From Bacteroidales bacterium (GTDB lineage Bacteria; Bacteroidota; Bacteroidia; Bacteroidales; JAIOZK01), in assembly GCA_021740625.1 (NCBI GenBank), contig JAIOZK010000009.1, positions 1 to 64,000 of the forward strand: DNA of 64,000 nt, in the 5' to 3' direction. Made by a program: the position numbers and the translations under genes. Within the stretch, counting starts at the first letter, position 1; each line of letters starts with the position of its first letter. Shown in pieces: positions 37,805 to 46,374 of the stretch. The notes beneath the pieces were generated by a model. That model was given only the letters and a program-made list of their open reading frames with translations. It searched no databases and was not told the origin of the DNA.

Positions 37805-37924
37805 AGGCTGTCCAAAAAGTGCCTAATAGTTATTTGAGTCACAGTCGAGATGCACTGATAATCAACGATCTTTAGGCTTCGACTCTGCTCAGCCTGACGA
37901 AATATCGTACTTTTTGGATAGCCT
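37805..37924. repeat. 120-bp MITE-like element
   Basis: The terminal 18 bp (AGGCTGTCCAAAAAGTGC, 37805-37822) are the inverse complement of 37907-37924 with two mismatches. No ORF inside. It contains CTTCGACTCTGCTCAGCCTG, a string whose relative (CGGCCTGACGAAAT) recurs at about 57533-57546. Located just after dodecin. Confidence 0.65.
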
Positions 37925-37952
37925 CAAGCCTTAATCAAACTAAGATTTAGAC

Positions 37953-38283
37953 CGGGCTTTAGCCCGTATACAATTGATATACAGTTGCAGATATATACTG
38001 CTGAAAATAAACAGAATTATTAATGGGGCTAAAGCCCCTGGAATTTCTTCTGTCCAGGCCGGCCCCCACGCTGAAGCGTGGGGAAAGTGTTAAGATAAAA
38101 TTATGCTTCAGATGGAATGCACGCATTCCATTGATGTATTCTAATTTCCCCATGCTTTAGCATGCGGGATCTTGGTCAAACTAAAAATTATTTTATGCTT
38201 TAGCCCGGATACAATTGAAATACCAATGCAGATTTCTACGGTAAAAATACATAGGCGATTATTATTTGGGGCTAAAGCCCCTA
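37953..38283. repeat. Array of palindromes in two direct-repeat units
   Basis: Two ~88-bp units (37953-38040 and 38196-38283) both start with a TTTAGCCCG-type palindrome arm followed by ATACAATTGA, and end in GGGGCTAAAGCCCC (38025-38038; 38268-38281). Between them are three more hairpins: CCCCACGC-TGAA-GCGTGGGG (38064-38083), GGAATGC-AC-GCATTCC (38114-38129) and CCCATGC-TTTA-GCATGCGGG (38149-38168). No gene lies in 37787-38393. The arrangement is REP/BIME-like; no transposase is nearby. Confidence 0.75.
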
Positions 38284-38393
38284 TTATTGCTTGGATTGCA
38301 GCCCAAGACCACACACCAAAGTATGGGGAAGTGAGAGAATTAAAAAGTACAGGATTTTTAATTATAGAGTTGTCAGTTAGAGCTTTACACCTT

Positions 38394-39023
38394 TTAGGCA
38401 ATCAAATCATCAATTGCCCGAATTTGTTCCGATGTTAATTCTTTCCTGCTCCCCATGATTTCCGTAATCAGGGTTGTTTTTGCTGCAGCTTCCAGTACTT
38501 CCAGGCGGTCAAAAGCTTCCAGCAGCTTTGTTCCAACGGTAAGAATACCATGATTCTCCAGCAGGATCACATTGGTGGTTATTGCTGCTTCCGCAACAAT
38601 GCCGGCAAGTTCCTGTGTACCCATCAGAGCATATCTTGTCTTTTGGGGTTCTCCCAGTACATAACGTGCTTCTCCCATCATGCGACAATTAATTTCTTTG
38701 TCCATGACCGAAAAAGCAGAGGCAATCACAGGATGGGCATGGACAATGGCTTTTATATCTTTCCTTATTTTATAGATTGATAGGTGCATTCTGCTTTCCA
38801 TGCTGATCTTTAGCCGGGGTGTTTTGTTATTTCCTTCCAAATCGATGATCCCGATCTGTCCGGCCTGCATCCTGCCTTTGTCCAGTTGGGAAGGCGTAAT
38901 CAGGATGTTTTCATCATTGATCCTCAGACTGACATTGCCTCCTGATGTCGTTGTTAACTTTTGCTGATACAAACGACGCATGAAGTAAGCTACCTCTTCC
39001 CTTTCACTTAAAAAATTATTCAT
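38394..39023 (-). CDS. Class II aldolase/adducin-family enzyme, probably thiomethyl- or deoxy-pentulose-phosphate processing
   Basis: A 209-residue class II aldolase fold protein. The Zn-binding His pair is in VHAHPVIASAF and the third ligand in LLENHGILTVG; TSGGNVSLRI holds the phosphate-binding loop and the acid residue is in SMESRMHL. The family includes fuculose-phosphate aldolase and methylthioribulose-1-phosphate dehydratase (MtnB). Its ATG (39023) overlaps the stop of mtnA by 8 bp, so the two are co-translated, and the substrate is probably the MtnA product. Either MtnB of the Met salvage pathway, or the aldolase of the DHAP shunt that splits 5-methylthio- or 5-deoxyribulose-1-phosphate, fits. 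No later Met-salvage genes (mtnC, mtnD) are seen here. Confidence 0.85.
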   Translation of the reverse strand: MNNFLSEREEVAYFMRRLYQQKLTTTSGGNVSLRINDENILITPSQLDKGRMQAGQIGIIDLEGNNKTPRLKISMESRMHLSIYKIRKDIKAIVHAHPVIASAFSVMDKEINCRMMGEARYVLGEPQKTRYALMGTQELAGIVAEAAITTNVILLENHGILTVGTKLLEAFDRLEVLEAAAKTTLITEIMGSRKELTSEQIRAIDDLIA

Positions 39024-40068
39024 CTTTGGTTGCAATTTCACGGATAAGATCTTCCTCCGGTGTGATCACTCCTTTTTCTGTAATGAAACCGGTAATGTAT
39101 TTTGACGGGGTCACATCAAAAGCAATATTAAGTGCTCTAGAACCCGGAGAAGTAACCTGTACCGTGGCGATATTTCCGTTCCTGTCCATGCCTGTCTGAT
39201 AGATCACCTCATCCTGGTTTCTTTCTTCAATATTGATCCTGTTGCCAGTTTTTGTACCCAGATCGAAAGTAGAAGTAGGTGCAGCTACATAAAAGGGAAT
39301 TCCGAATTCGTATGCAGCGATTGCTTTTCCAAGGGTACCGATCTTGTTGGCGGTATCACCATTGGCCACGATCCTGTCGGCGCCCACGATCATCATGTCA
39401 ATCTTGCCTTTGGCCATAAGATAGGCCGTAGCATTGTCGGGGATGATGATATGCGGGATGCGGGCATTTTTAAGCTCCCAGGCGGTCAGGCGTGCGCCCT
39501 GCGAACGGGGTCGGGTTTCATCCACATAAACGAAGATCTTCTTCTTTTCCTTTTTAGCCATATAAATGGGGCTCAGGGCTGTGCCGAAATCCACAAAAGC
39601 CAGCCACCCGGCATTGCAGTGTGTGGCGATCTTTGCGTTCTTTTTGATCAGTTCATTGCCATACAGCCCGATGCTCCTGGAATCTTCTGCATCCTCATCT
39701 GCGATCTTGTTGGCTTCTGCAACGGCTTGTTCAACAGAATGTTTGCCAGCTTTATAAACCCTTTTGACGGCATAAAAAAGATTTTGTGCAGTTGGGCGGG
39801 TGGCCTCAATATCAAAACGGGCCTGTGCGATGAATTCATCCCGTCCTTCTTCCGGCGCTTCGAGGAAAACCTGGGCCATGGCATAACCTGCCGCAGCACC
39901 AAGTGCCCCTGCACCCCGGACGATCATGGTGGTTATGGCAAAACAGGTATCAAAATACTTTTTCGCTTCAAAGATCTCAAATTTGAATGGCAACAAATTC
40001 TGCTCGATCATAAACACCGAAGAACCTTCCATCCAAACCGTCCGGTAATTCTTTCCTTTTACCTTCAT
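39016..40068 (-). CDS. mtnA: S-methyl-5-thioribose-1-phosphate isomerase (MtnA family)
   Basis: A 350-residue MtnA/eIF2B-alpha-like isomerase converting the aldose 1-phosphate to a ribulose 1-phosphate. The catalytic Cys is in ATHCNAGWLAFVDFGTALSP and the catalytic Asp in MMIVGADRIVANGDTANKIG. The substrate-binding segment is TTMIVRGAGALGAAAGYAMA, where many family members have IRGAPAIG, so the loop is slightly divergent. Length is normal. It forms an overlapping pair with a class II aldolase; no mtnP or mtnK is in the window. A role in 5-deoxyribose salvage is also possible. Confidence 0.92.
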   Translation of the reverse strand: MKVKGKNYRTVWMEGSSVFMIEQNLLPFKFEIFEAKKYFDTCFAITTMIVRGAGALGAAAGYAMAQVFLEAPEEGRDEFIAQARFDIEATRPTAQNLFYAVKRVYKAGKHSVEQAVAEANKIADEDAEDSRSIGLYGNELIKKNAKIATHCNAGWLAFVDFGTALSPIYMAKKEKKKIFVYVDETRPRSQGARLTAWELKNARIPHIIIPDNATAYLMAKGKIDMMIVGADRIVANGDTANKIGTLGKAIAAYEFGIPFYVAAPTSTFDLGTKTGNRINIEERNQDEVIYQTGMDRNGNIATVQVTSPGSRALNIAFDVTPSKYITGFITEKGVITPEEDLIREIATKDE

Positions 40069-40079
40069 TCCGTTTACCT

Positions 40080-40149
40080 TTTTAACCCTATACCTCTTTT
40101 ATACCCTTATACCTTTTTAACTTTCAACTTTTTACTTTTTACTTTTAAC
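40080..40149. repeat. Low-complexity tract of AACTTT/TACCTTTT-like units
   Basis: The gap between mtnA and the barrel protein is built of near-repeats such as ATACCTTTTTAACTTTCAAC and TTTTTACTTTTTACTTTTAA, all on one strand. No ORF or stable hairpin; looks like slippage-derived sequence. Confidence 0.55.
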
Positions 40150-40644
40150 TCAATACCTAAACCCATACCGTATCGAAAGCGCCCCCACATTCAGCCAGAC
40201 ACCCGGATACCCGATCAGGTTCAAAGCCGGTTTCCAGTCGACTGAAAAGTTGATGGGAAATTCTTTTACGGTATATTCGAGGCCCAGGATAAAATCCGCT
40301 CCGATGATGGTATAACCATTGGGATGCTCTTCATAATCCCACCAGTAAGCATTTTCATCATAATTGGACCAGATTCCGATATGGCCACCTCCACCAATAT
40401 ACCAGGATAAGCCGGGGGTGCGGAAAGCACGCCGCTCATATTCCCACAATCCTGTAATATTAATGCCCCGCCAGCGAAATACAACAATTCCTTCCAGGGC
40501 AGTATTTGCAGTGGTGAAATGCTTTACAGTCAAACCAAAGCCCGATCCCAAGCGGAGGCCAACACCTGTTTTATAATAGTCCTGAGCCTTTACACAAGAT
40601 AAGATGGCGAAAATGAAAGCAAACGCAAACAACAATCTTTTCAT
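40150..40644 (-). CDS. Small outer-membrane beta-barrel protein, unknown role
   Basis: A 164-residue protein with a signal peptide (MKRLLFAFAFIFAILSCVKA, cleavage near AQDYY). The rest alternates polar and aromatic/hydrophobic residues in strand-sized blocks (TGVGLRLGSGFGLTVKHF, LEGIVVFRWRGINITGLWEY, LSIRYGFRY at the very end). It finishes in an aromatic residue as outer-membrane barrels do. The Cys at 17 sits in the hydrophobic core before KAQ and is not in a convincing lipobox. Size suggests an 8-stranded barrel. It lies 15 bp downstream of the M20 hydrolase gene, so the two may be co-transcribed. Confidence 0.8.
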   Translation of the reverse strand: MKRLLFAFAFIFAILSCVKAQDYYKTGVGLRLGSGFGLTVKHFTTANTALEGIVVFRWRGINITGLWEYERRAFRTPGLSWYIGGGGHIGIWSNYDENAYWWDYEEHPNGYTIIGADFILGLEYTVKEFPINFSVDWKPALNLIGYPGVWLNVGALSIRYGFRY

Positions 40645-40658
40645 GAGGCATAAAGATA

Positions 40659-41855
40659 TTAAATAGAATTCAATTCATTGATTGCGAGCCAAGCCATTAG
40701 CCCAGCGCCCGTTTCAAGCGCTTTTTCATCCACATCAAAAGTTGATGTGTGCAGGTTGGATGTAAGGCCCAGTGTTTCGTTGGCCGTTCCGAGCCGGTAA
40801 AAACAAGCTGGTACGGCCTGCGCAAAATAGGCAAAATCCTCACCGGTCATTCTGAGTTCCAGTTCCACAACCTTATCGCTGCCAAGGTATTCCTGGGCGC
40901 TGCGGAAGGCATTTTCCGTAACCCCGTCATCGTTCACCAGGAAAGGATAACCCCTGTCGATAAAAACATCGCATTCACCCCCCATGCTTTCCGCCATAGA
41001 TCGGGCCATCCGGCTGATGTTTTCATGGGCTTTGTTTCTCCAGTCCTCATCGAAAGTCCTGAAAGTTCCCCTGATCTTTACTTCATCCGGAATTACATTA
41101 TAGGTTCCTTCTGCCACGATTTCCCCGAAAGAAAGAACCGTTGGGATGGTATAATCGGCATTCCGGCTGACGACCTGTTGTAATGCCACCACAATGTGGG
41201 ATGCGATCAAAACAGGATCCACAAGGCGGTTGGGCATGGCGGCATGTCCCCCGCGCCCCTTAATTGTGAGTGTTATCTCATCGCTGGAAGCCATATATTT
41301 TCCTGTTTTGAAGCCCACTTTCCCGGCTTCCATTTCAGGAAATACATGCTGTCCGATGATGCTACTCACCCTGGGATTCTCAAGCACTCCTTCCTCGATC
41401 ATGAATTTCGCCCCGCCCGGAATTTTTTCCTCTGCCGGCTGAAATATCAACTTTATGGTACCTTCAAAATGCTCCCTGATTTCATTTAATATCCTTGCTG
41501 CTCCAAGCAATGATGACGTATGTACATCATGGCCACAGGCATGCATCACACCTTCATTCTTTGATTTATATTCCACATCATTTTTTTCATGAATGGGCAA
41601 TGCATCCAGATCCGCTCGTAAAGCAGTTACTTTCTTATCCGGGTTTTTCCCTTTGATCTGTCCTACGATGCCCGTCTTGAAAATTCCTGTCTGATGCTCA
41701 ATCCCAAATTTTGTGAGTATTGCTGATACATATTGTGAAGTTTCAAACTCCTGGTTGGAGAGCTCGGGATGCTGATGAATATGCCTTCTTATCTGCACAA
41801 TATCCCAATGATTCTTCTCTGCCAGTTGTTTGATTTTGTCTTTCAGTTTTTCCAT
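40659..41855 (-). CDS. M20-family amidohydrolase (N-acyl amino acid / hippurate hydrolase type)
   Basis: A 398-residue M20D metallopeptidase-like enzyme that probably removes acyl groups from N-acyl amino acids in the cytoplasm. Metal-binding motifs are present: MHACGHDVHTSSLLG (Cys-Gly-His-Asp-x-His), LIFQPAEEKIPGGAKFMIEE (Glu pair) and KGRGGHAAMPNRLVDP (lid-domain His). The C-terminal MTGEDFAYFAQAVPACFYRL is typical of the IAA-amino-acid hydrolase/AmaA branch. No signal peptide. A -7-like TAATTTTG (41882-41875) lies 20 bp upstream. Confidence 0.93.
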   Translation of the reverse strand: MEKLKDKIKQLAEKNHWDIVQIRRHIHQHPELSNQEFETSQYVSAILTKFGIEHQTGIFKTGIVGQIKGKNPDKKVTALRADLDALPIHEKNDVEYKSKNEGVMHACGHDVHTSSLLGAARILNEIREHFEGTIKLIFQPAEEKIPGGAKFMIEEGVLENPRVSSIIGQHVFPEMEAGKVGFKTGKYMASSDEITLTIKGRGGHAAMPNRLVDPVLIASHIVVALQQVVSRNADYTIPTVLSFGEIVAEGTYNVIPDEVKIRGTFRTFDEDWRNKAHENISRMARSMAESMGGECDVFIDRGYPFLVNDDGVTENAFRSAQEYLGSDKVVELELRMTGEDFAYFAQAVPACFYRLGTANETLGLTSNLHTSTFDVDEKALETGAGLMAWLAINELNSI

Positions 41856-41897
41856 GTGTGCATAATTTGATAATCAAAATTACAGATTTTGGTTGAA

Positions 41898-41940
41898 TGG
41901 AACGCAGATGACACAGATTTTACAGATAAACACGGATATC
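41898..41940. repeat. Dispersed repeat fragment (GAACGCAGATGACACAGATT type)
   Basis: The string GGAACGCAGATGACACAGAT continues TTTACAGATAAACACGGATA. From general knowledge this resembles a short sequence scattered in intergenic DNA of Bacteroidota and other phyla; a related piece, GCCACGAAAACACGAATGAA, occurs at 43842-43861. Identification by recall only. Confidence 0.4.
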
Positions 41941-41993
41941 AGAAATTATCGGCGGGAGTTGGTGTATGAAGAATGTAAAGATTTGGACAGACT

Positions 41994-43817
41994 CTAATTA
42001 AACGACTGCAGATCGCACAATTTCTTATATACCCCATTTTTGGCGAAAAGTTCTTCATGATTGCCTCGCTCAACGATCTCTCCTTTTTGCAGAACAATGA
42101 TCTCATCTGCGTGTTTGATGGTAGAGAGCCTGTGGGCAATAACGATGGAAGTTCGGTTTTTCATCAGGTTGATCAGTGCTTCCTGCACCAGCCTTTCTGA
42201 TTCGGTATCAAGGGAAGATGTGGCTTCGTCCAGGATCATGACCGGAGGATTTTTCAAAACGGCCCTTGCAATACTGATGCGCTGCCGCTGTCCTCCTGAC
42301 AGTTTCACACCCCTGTCGCCGATATTCGTATCATACCCATTTTTCAGCTTTTCAATGAATTCATGTGCATTGGCAACTCTGGCGGCGGCGACCACATCAT
42401 CCATATTCACATTTTTCATACCCATGGTGATGTTGCCATAAATGGTATCATTAAACAATATGGTTTCCTGGGTAACGATGCCCATCATGGCGCGCAGATC
42501 ATCAATTTTCAGATCCTTGATCGGAATTCCGTCAATGCGAATTTCCCCTTCCAGACAATCATAAAACCTGGGCAACAAATCTACAAGCGTGGATTTACCT
42601 CCCCCCGAAGGCCCGACCAAAGCAATGGTTTTGCCCTTCTCAACAATTAGCCGGATATCTTTCAGCACAAGGTCTTTTTCATAAGCAAAATTCACCTGGT
42701 CGTATTCAATGGATTCTTTAAATTCTTCTTTGCGAATGGGAGCCGTTTTTTCCAGGATCACCTCTGGAGCTTCGAATACACTTTGTATCCGCTCGACCGA
42801 AGCTCCACCTTTTTGAACATTGTAAATGGCCGTGGTAATGGATTTTGCCGGTGGGATCACCTGTGAAAATATGCCCAGATAGGTTATGAATACGGCAGCA
42901 TCCAACGGATTTTCAGGATTCAACACGAGCCGTCCCCCATACCAGAGAACAACTACAAGTACCGTAGCCGCGAGGAACTCACTCAGGGGAGAAGCCAGGT
43001 CTTTTTTGCGGTATAGCCTGATCATCAGCCGGGTATATTTTTGATTGTTTTTCTGGAAATTCTTATCCGTATGATCGATGGCATTAAAAGCCTTGATGAT
43101 ACGCAATCCGCCAATGGTTTCCTCGATGATGGATAAAATGATACCCAGTTGTCGCTGACTTTTTTGCGAGGTCCTCTTCAGGCTTTTGCCGATCCTGCCG
43201 ATCAGATAGCCGCTTACCGGCAGCAGGACAAAAACGAAAAGTGTCAGGCTGGGACTGATGATAAACAGTGTAACCAGGTATGAAATAATCGCAAGGGGAT
43301 CGCGGAAGATCATCTCCAGGGATGACATGATGGAATAATCCACTTCCTGTGCATCGGAAGTCATGCGTGCAATGATGTCGCCCTTTCTTTGTTCTGAATA
43401 AAAAGAAAGCGGTAGTATCAATACTTTCTTGTACAGATCGTTGCGCAGATCCCGCACCACACCGTTGCGGATAGGAGCCAAAAAGAACATGGCAAAATAC
43501 CGGAAAACATTCCGCAGGAAATAGATCACGATGATGGCGATCGATATATAAAGCAACACCTCCAGTTCACCGTAATTGCTGATCCATTTGTGGATCTCGT
43601 TATAAAAATGAGCTTTCAGGCTATCGAAGTTCCAGATATCAAGGGGAGGAACATTTTCGGGAGCACCGGTTTTCTGAAACAACATCTGCAGAATGGGAAT
43701 AAACAGCACAAAAGAAGCCAGGGAAAAAATTACCGACAGAATGTTGAACATGACGTTCAGGAATGCATAGCCCCAGTAATTCTTAACGTACCTGAGTATT
43801 TGGAACAGATTCTTCAC
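41994..43817 (-). CDS. MsbA-like ABC exporter (fused permease and ATPase)
   Basis: A 607-residue half-transporter. Six membrane helices lie in about 1-320 (AFLNVMFNILSVIFSLASFV, LYISIAIIVIYFLRNVFRYF). The ATPase follows with Walker A GPSGGGKSTLVDLLP, a Q-loop (MMGIVTQETILFND), signature LSGGQRQRISIARAVL, Walker B MILDEATSSLD and H-loop IVIAHRLSTIKHAD. Homodimers of this type flip lipid A or other lipids, or export drugs. Translation starts at a GTG (43817-43815) six bases after a -7-like box, so the leader is extremely short. An extension of about 50 residues in the first periplasmic loop (TGAPENVPPLDIWNFDSLKA) is common in Bacteroidota members. Confidence 0.95.
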   Translation of the reverse strand: MKNLFQILRYVKNYWGYAFLNVMFNILSVIFSLASFVLFIPILQMLFQKTGAPENVPPLDIWNFDSLKAHFYNEIHKWISNYGELEVLLYISIAIIVIYFLRNVFRYFAMFFLAPIRNGVVRDLRNDLYKKVLILPLSFYSEQRKGDIIARMTSDAQEVDYSIMSSLEMIFRDPLAIISYLVTLFIISPSLTLFVFVLLPVSGYLIGRIGKSLKRTSQKSQRQLGIILSIIEETIGGLRIIKAFNAIDHTDKNFQKNNQKYTRLMIRLYRKKDLASPLSEFLAATVLVVVLWYGGRLVLNPENPLDAAVFITYLGIFSQVIPPAKSITTAIYNVQKGGASVERIQSVFEAPEVILEKTAPIRKEEFKESIEYDQVNFAYEKDLVLKDIRLIVEKGKTIALVGPSGGGKSTLVDLLPRFYDCLEGEIRIDGIPIKDLKIDDLRAMMGIVTQETILFNDTIYGNITMGMKNVNMDDVVAAARVANAHEFIEKLKNGYDTNIGDRGVKLSGGQRQRISIARAVLKNPPVMILDEATSSLDTESERLVQEALINLMKNRTSIVIAHRLSTIKHADEIIVLQKGEIVERGNHEELFAKNGVYKKLCDLQSFN

Positions 43818-43822
43818 ACATG

Positions 43823-43830
43823 CAAATGTA
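43823..43830 (-). promoter_or_regulatory. Candidate -7 box of the ABC exporter gene
   Basis: TACATTTG on the minus strand, ending 5 bp before the GTG start, which would make the mRNA nearly leaderless. No -33 TTG found. Confidence 0.35.
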
Positions 43831-43913
43831 ATATAAATATAGCCACGAAAACACGAATGAATTGTTTCGGAAATGGCTATATTTGCCGGAGTATACCGGA
43901 GAAAACAAAAGCC

Positions 43914-45038
43914 TTAATATGGAAAATATGTATTCTCCATAAGCAGTTCGGGATCGTAGGCATTGGCAATGTTCTGCCATGGAATAAACTTGTAATTCTG
44001 GTTTTTCAACGCATCACCTTCATGGTTAAACCCATCCTGAACGACCAAAACACCTTCTGGAAATTTATCACCCAGTTTCATATTCAATACTTCGATGCCA
44101 TCTGTTTCGGATACACCATCGAGACCATCTTTTACGATCCTGAAACTACCAATATATTTGTTAATCCCTCTTCTTTCATAAATGGCAAAAGTATTCATTC
44201 CCTGAATGGATGCAATTAAATATCCATTAATGCTATCCGCATGGTATATGCAAAGCCCTTCTATATCTGCTTTGATAAATTTGCTGGAGGTGTCATCGAT
44301 CAAAACCCGATTGTTCAGATGATAGGGGTCGGCATGATATTTCCAGATCCCTTTGTTTTCCTGTCCGATGTACAGGTAGTTCAGGTAATCATCCACCACC
44401 ATACCTTCTGTTTGTCCTCCGACATTAAAGGTCCTGACCAGTTTGCAATCAATGGTATTCGCATCGCCTGGCATGAGTTCCCATTGTTCCACCTGCCCGC
44501 TTTTGTCGTTGACAAGTGCATAAAAGAGATTGCTGTCGGGATCGTGTTGCAAAGCAAAACCATAAACTTCGCGTACCCTGGATTGAATGGGTTTAGCAAG
44601 CACATTCAGCAAAAAGCCCGAATCGGGATCGATCCGGTACAGTACAATGGTATTATCACTTCTGTTGCTTCCGCCCAGAATATCCACCTCCCCTGATTCA
44701 AGCGGGAAATTGTAACGGATATCAATATTATTGATCCTGCCAACCTCTTTATAAAACAACACCCTGCCATCAAGATCATATGCATATATCCCGCCCTGTT
44801 TGTCGGAACCGTAAACAATACTTTTTTCCGGTTTTTTTGCATTGTACCAGATGGCGGGATCATCAGCAGCATCATCGCTGTGTTTTACAGATTCGGTTTC
44901 AACAGTGGCATGGACTTCAGCAATACCATTCTTACCATTTTTATTTTTGTGATTGGTCTGTTCACATGAATACAACAGAAATATCAGAAACAGCAAAAAG
45001 AATGGGTGATGCGAACACAGGTTAAATGTTGCTTGCAT
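43914..45038 (-). CDS. Beta-propeller phytase lipoprotein
   Basis: A 374-residue protein with a lipoprotein signal (FLLFLIFLLYSC, acylated Cys at about 26). The body matches beta-propeller (3-)phytases, Ca-dependent enzymes that remove phosphate from inositol hexakisphosphate. Motifs seen: DDAADDPAIWYNAKKPEKS, YGSDKQGGIYAYDLDGR, GRINNIDIRYNFPLESGEVD, GGQTEGMVVDDYLNYLYIGQ, ADIEGLCIYHADS and LVVQDGFNHEGDALKNQNYK. Length fits the family. It is anchored in the outer membrane or periplasm and would help acquire phosphate from organic sources. It is divergent from rbfA with 152 bp between. Confidence 0.93.
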   Translation of the reverse strand: MQATFNLCSHHPFFLLFLIFLLYSCEQTNHKNKNGKNGIAEVHATVETESVKHSDDAADDPAIWYNAKKPEKSIVYGSDKQGGIYAYDLDGRVLFYKEVGRINNIDIRYNFPLESGEVDILGGSNRSDNTIVLYRIDPDSGFLLNVLAKPIQSRVREVYGFALQHDPDSNLFYALVNDKSGQVEQWELMPGDANTIDCKLVRTFNVGGQTEGMVVDDYLNYLYIGQENKGIWKYHADPYHLNNRVLIDDTSSKFIKADIEGLCIYHADSINGYLIASIQGMNTFAIYERRGINKYIGSFRIVKDGLDGVSETDGIEVLNMKLGDKFPEGVLVVQDGFNHEGDALKNQNYKFIPWQNIANAYDPELLMENTYFPY

Positions 45039-45178
45039 TTTCGATTCGGTTAACAGATGAAGAATAAATATAAAAGTAACATGCTGAAAAGGGGTGAATG
45101 TTAACCCATTTTTAAGTTTACATTAATTATGTAAAATCCAGAGATCCGATAAATATCGCATCTGTGGATTTTATATTT

Positions 45179-45186
45179 TAACTTTG
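45179..45186 (+). promoter_or_regulatory. Candidate -7 box of the rbfA operon
   Basis: TAACTTTG ends 4 bp before the rbfA ATG, implying a leaderless or almost leaderless transcript. No -33 TTG at the right spacing. Confidence 0.4.
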
Positions 45187-45190
45187 CAAC

Positions 45191-45529
45191 ATGGATTCAA
45201 AAAGACAAAGCAGGGTAGCAAAGCAAATCCAGAAAGACCTGGGAGATATATTTCAGCTCGAAACCCGCGGTTTGTTCGGAGGTGCGATGATTACAGTAAC
45301 TAAGGTGAAGATGACCCCTGACCTTGGCCTGGCGAAAGTTTACCTGAGCCTCTTTGCAACTGACAACAAAGAAGGGCTGCTCGAGGCTATACGTGCTCAC
45401 TACGGTGAAATTCGCTACCAGCTCGGGAAGAAACTCAAAAATCAATTGCGCAAAGTCCCGGAATTACAGTTTTACCAGGATGATTCGCTGGATTATATCG
45501 AAAATATCGACAATTTACTGAATGAATAA
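45191..45529 (+). CDS. rbfA: Ribosome-binding factor A
   Basis: A 112-residue RbfA, which binds the 30S subunit during late maturation and cold adaptation. Typical motifs: SRVAKQIQKDLGDIFQLE at the N-terminus, ITVTKVKMTPDLGLAKVYLS with the KH-like fold, and LRKVPELQFYQDDSLDYIEN at the C-terminus. Length is normal. It heads an operon with a methyltransferase gene (3-bp gap) and LolC/E (8-bp gap), an order I recognise from other Bacteroidota. Confidence 0.96.
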   Translation: MDSKRQSRVAKQIQKDLGDIFQLETRGLFGGAMITVTKVKMTPDLGLAKVYLSLFATDNKEGLLEAIRAHYGEIRYQLGKKLKNQLRKVPELQFYQDDSLDYIENIDNLLNE

Positions 45530-45532
45530 AGC

Positions 45533-46366
45533 ATGAAATACGACCCAATCAAAAGAAGCCTGGGCAATATTTTTAACAAAACCCCTTTCCTGCGCAAAGT
45601 TTTTTACTGCATGCTGGATCTGCTGCTTTTGCGCACCTGGCATGTGAAAAGAGAACTAAAAAGATTTGGAAAGGCGAACAAACATGAAATTCAGGTGCTG
45701 GATGCCGGCTCCGGTTTCGGGCAGTACGATTATTTTATGGCCAGGAAATTCAAAAACTGGAAAATCAGGGCGGTGGATGTAAAAGAGGAACAAATCGCAG
45801 ACTGCAAGCGCTTTTTCGAACGCATTGGCAAGAAAAAAGTACATTTCGAATATGCCGACCTGGTTCAGTTCGATGAGCAGGATAAATATGATCTCATTCT
45901 ATCTGTGGATGTAATGGAACATATCGAAGAGGATGTGAAGGTATTTGAAAATTTTAACAGGGCCCTGAAAAAGGACGGAATGTTGCTGGTTTCAACACCT
46001 TCCGACCAGGGAGGATCCGACGTACACGATCATGATCATGACGTAACATACAACAACGACGGGACCCGCAGTTTTATCGATGAGCACGTCCGGGATGGAT
46101 ATAACATTGAAGAGATCCAGGAAAAGCTGAAAAGTGCAGGTTTTCGAAAAACAGAAGCACTATACCAGTATGGAAAACCCGGCATGATCTCCTGGCGTAT
46201 TTCCATGAAATACCCCATCCTGATGCTGAATGCTTCCAAACTGTTTTTCATTATGCTCCCGTTTTATTATCTGCTCATGTTCCCGCTTTCCCTTATATTG
46301 AATAAGATTGATGTGAATACAAGGCATGAAACCGGAACCGGTCTTATCATAAAAGCCTGGAAATAA
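45533..46366 (+). CDS. Class I SAM-dependent methyltransferase, membrane-associated
   Basis: A 277-residue Rossmann-fold methyltransferase. SAM motif I is VLDAGSGFGQYDYFMA, the acidic loop RAVDVKEEQIADC, and LSVDVMEHIEEDVKVF is the motif IV-like segment of the UbiE/Methyltransf_11 group. A His-rich stretch (SDVHDHDHDVTY) lies near residue 165. The C-terminus has a long hydrophobic pair (LFFIMLPFYYLLMFPLSLIL), so the enzyme probably sits on the membrane and may act on a lipid or membrane-bound precursor. The substrate is unknown. Co-transcribed with rbfA and a lipoprotein-releasing permease. Confidence 0.88.
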   Translation: MKYDPIKRSLGNIFNKTPFLRKVFYCMLDLLLLRTWHVKRELKRFGKANKHEIQVLDAGSGFGQYDYFMARKFKNWKIRAVDVKEEQIADCKRFFERIGKKKVHFEYADLVQFDEQDKYDLILSVDVMEHIEEDVKVFENFNRALKKDGMLLVSTPSDQGGSDVHDHDHDVTYNNDGTRSFIDEHVRDGYNIEEIQEKLKSAGFRKTEALYQYGKPGMISWRISMKYPILMLNASKLFFIMLPFYYLLMFPLSLILNKIDVNTRHETGTGLIIKAWK

Positions 46367-46374
46367 AAGATATT

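Noticed and set aside
38394-39023. L-ribulose-5-phosphate epimerase or fuculose aldolase
   Set aside because: Same fold, but the overlap with mtnA makes a thiomethyl/deoxyribulose phosphate the more likely substrate.
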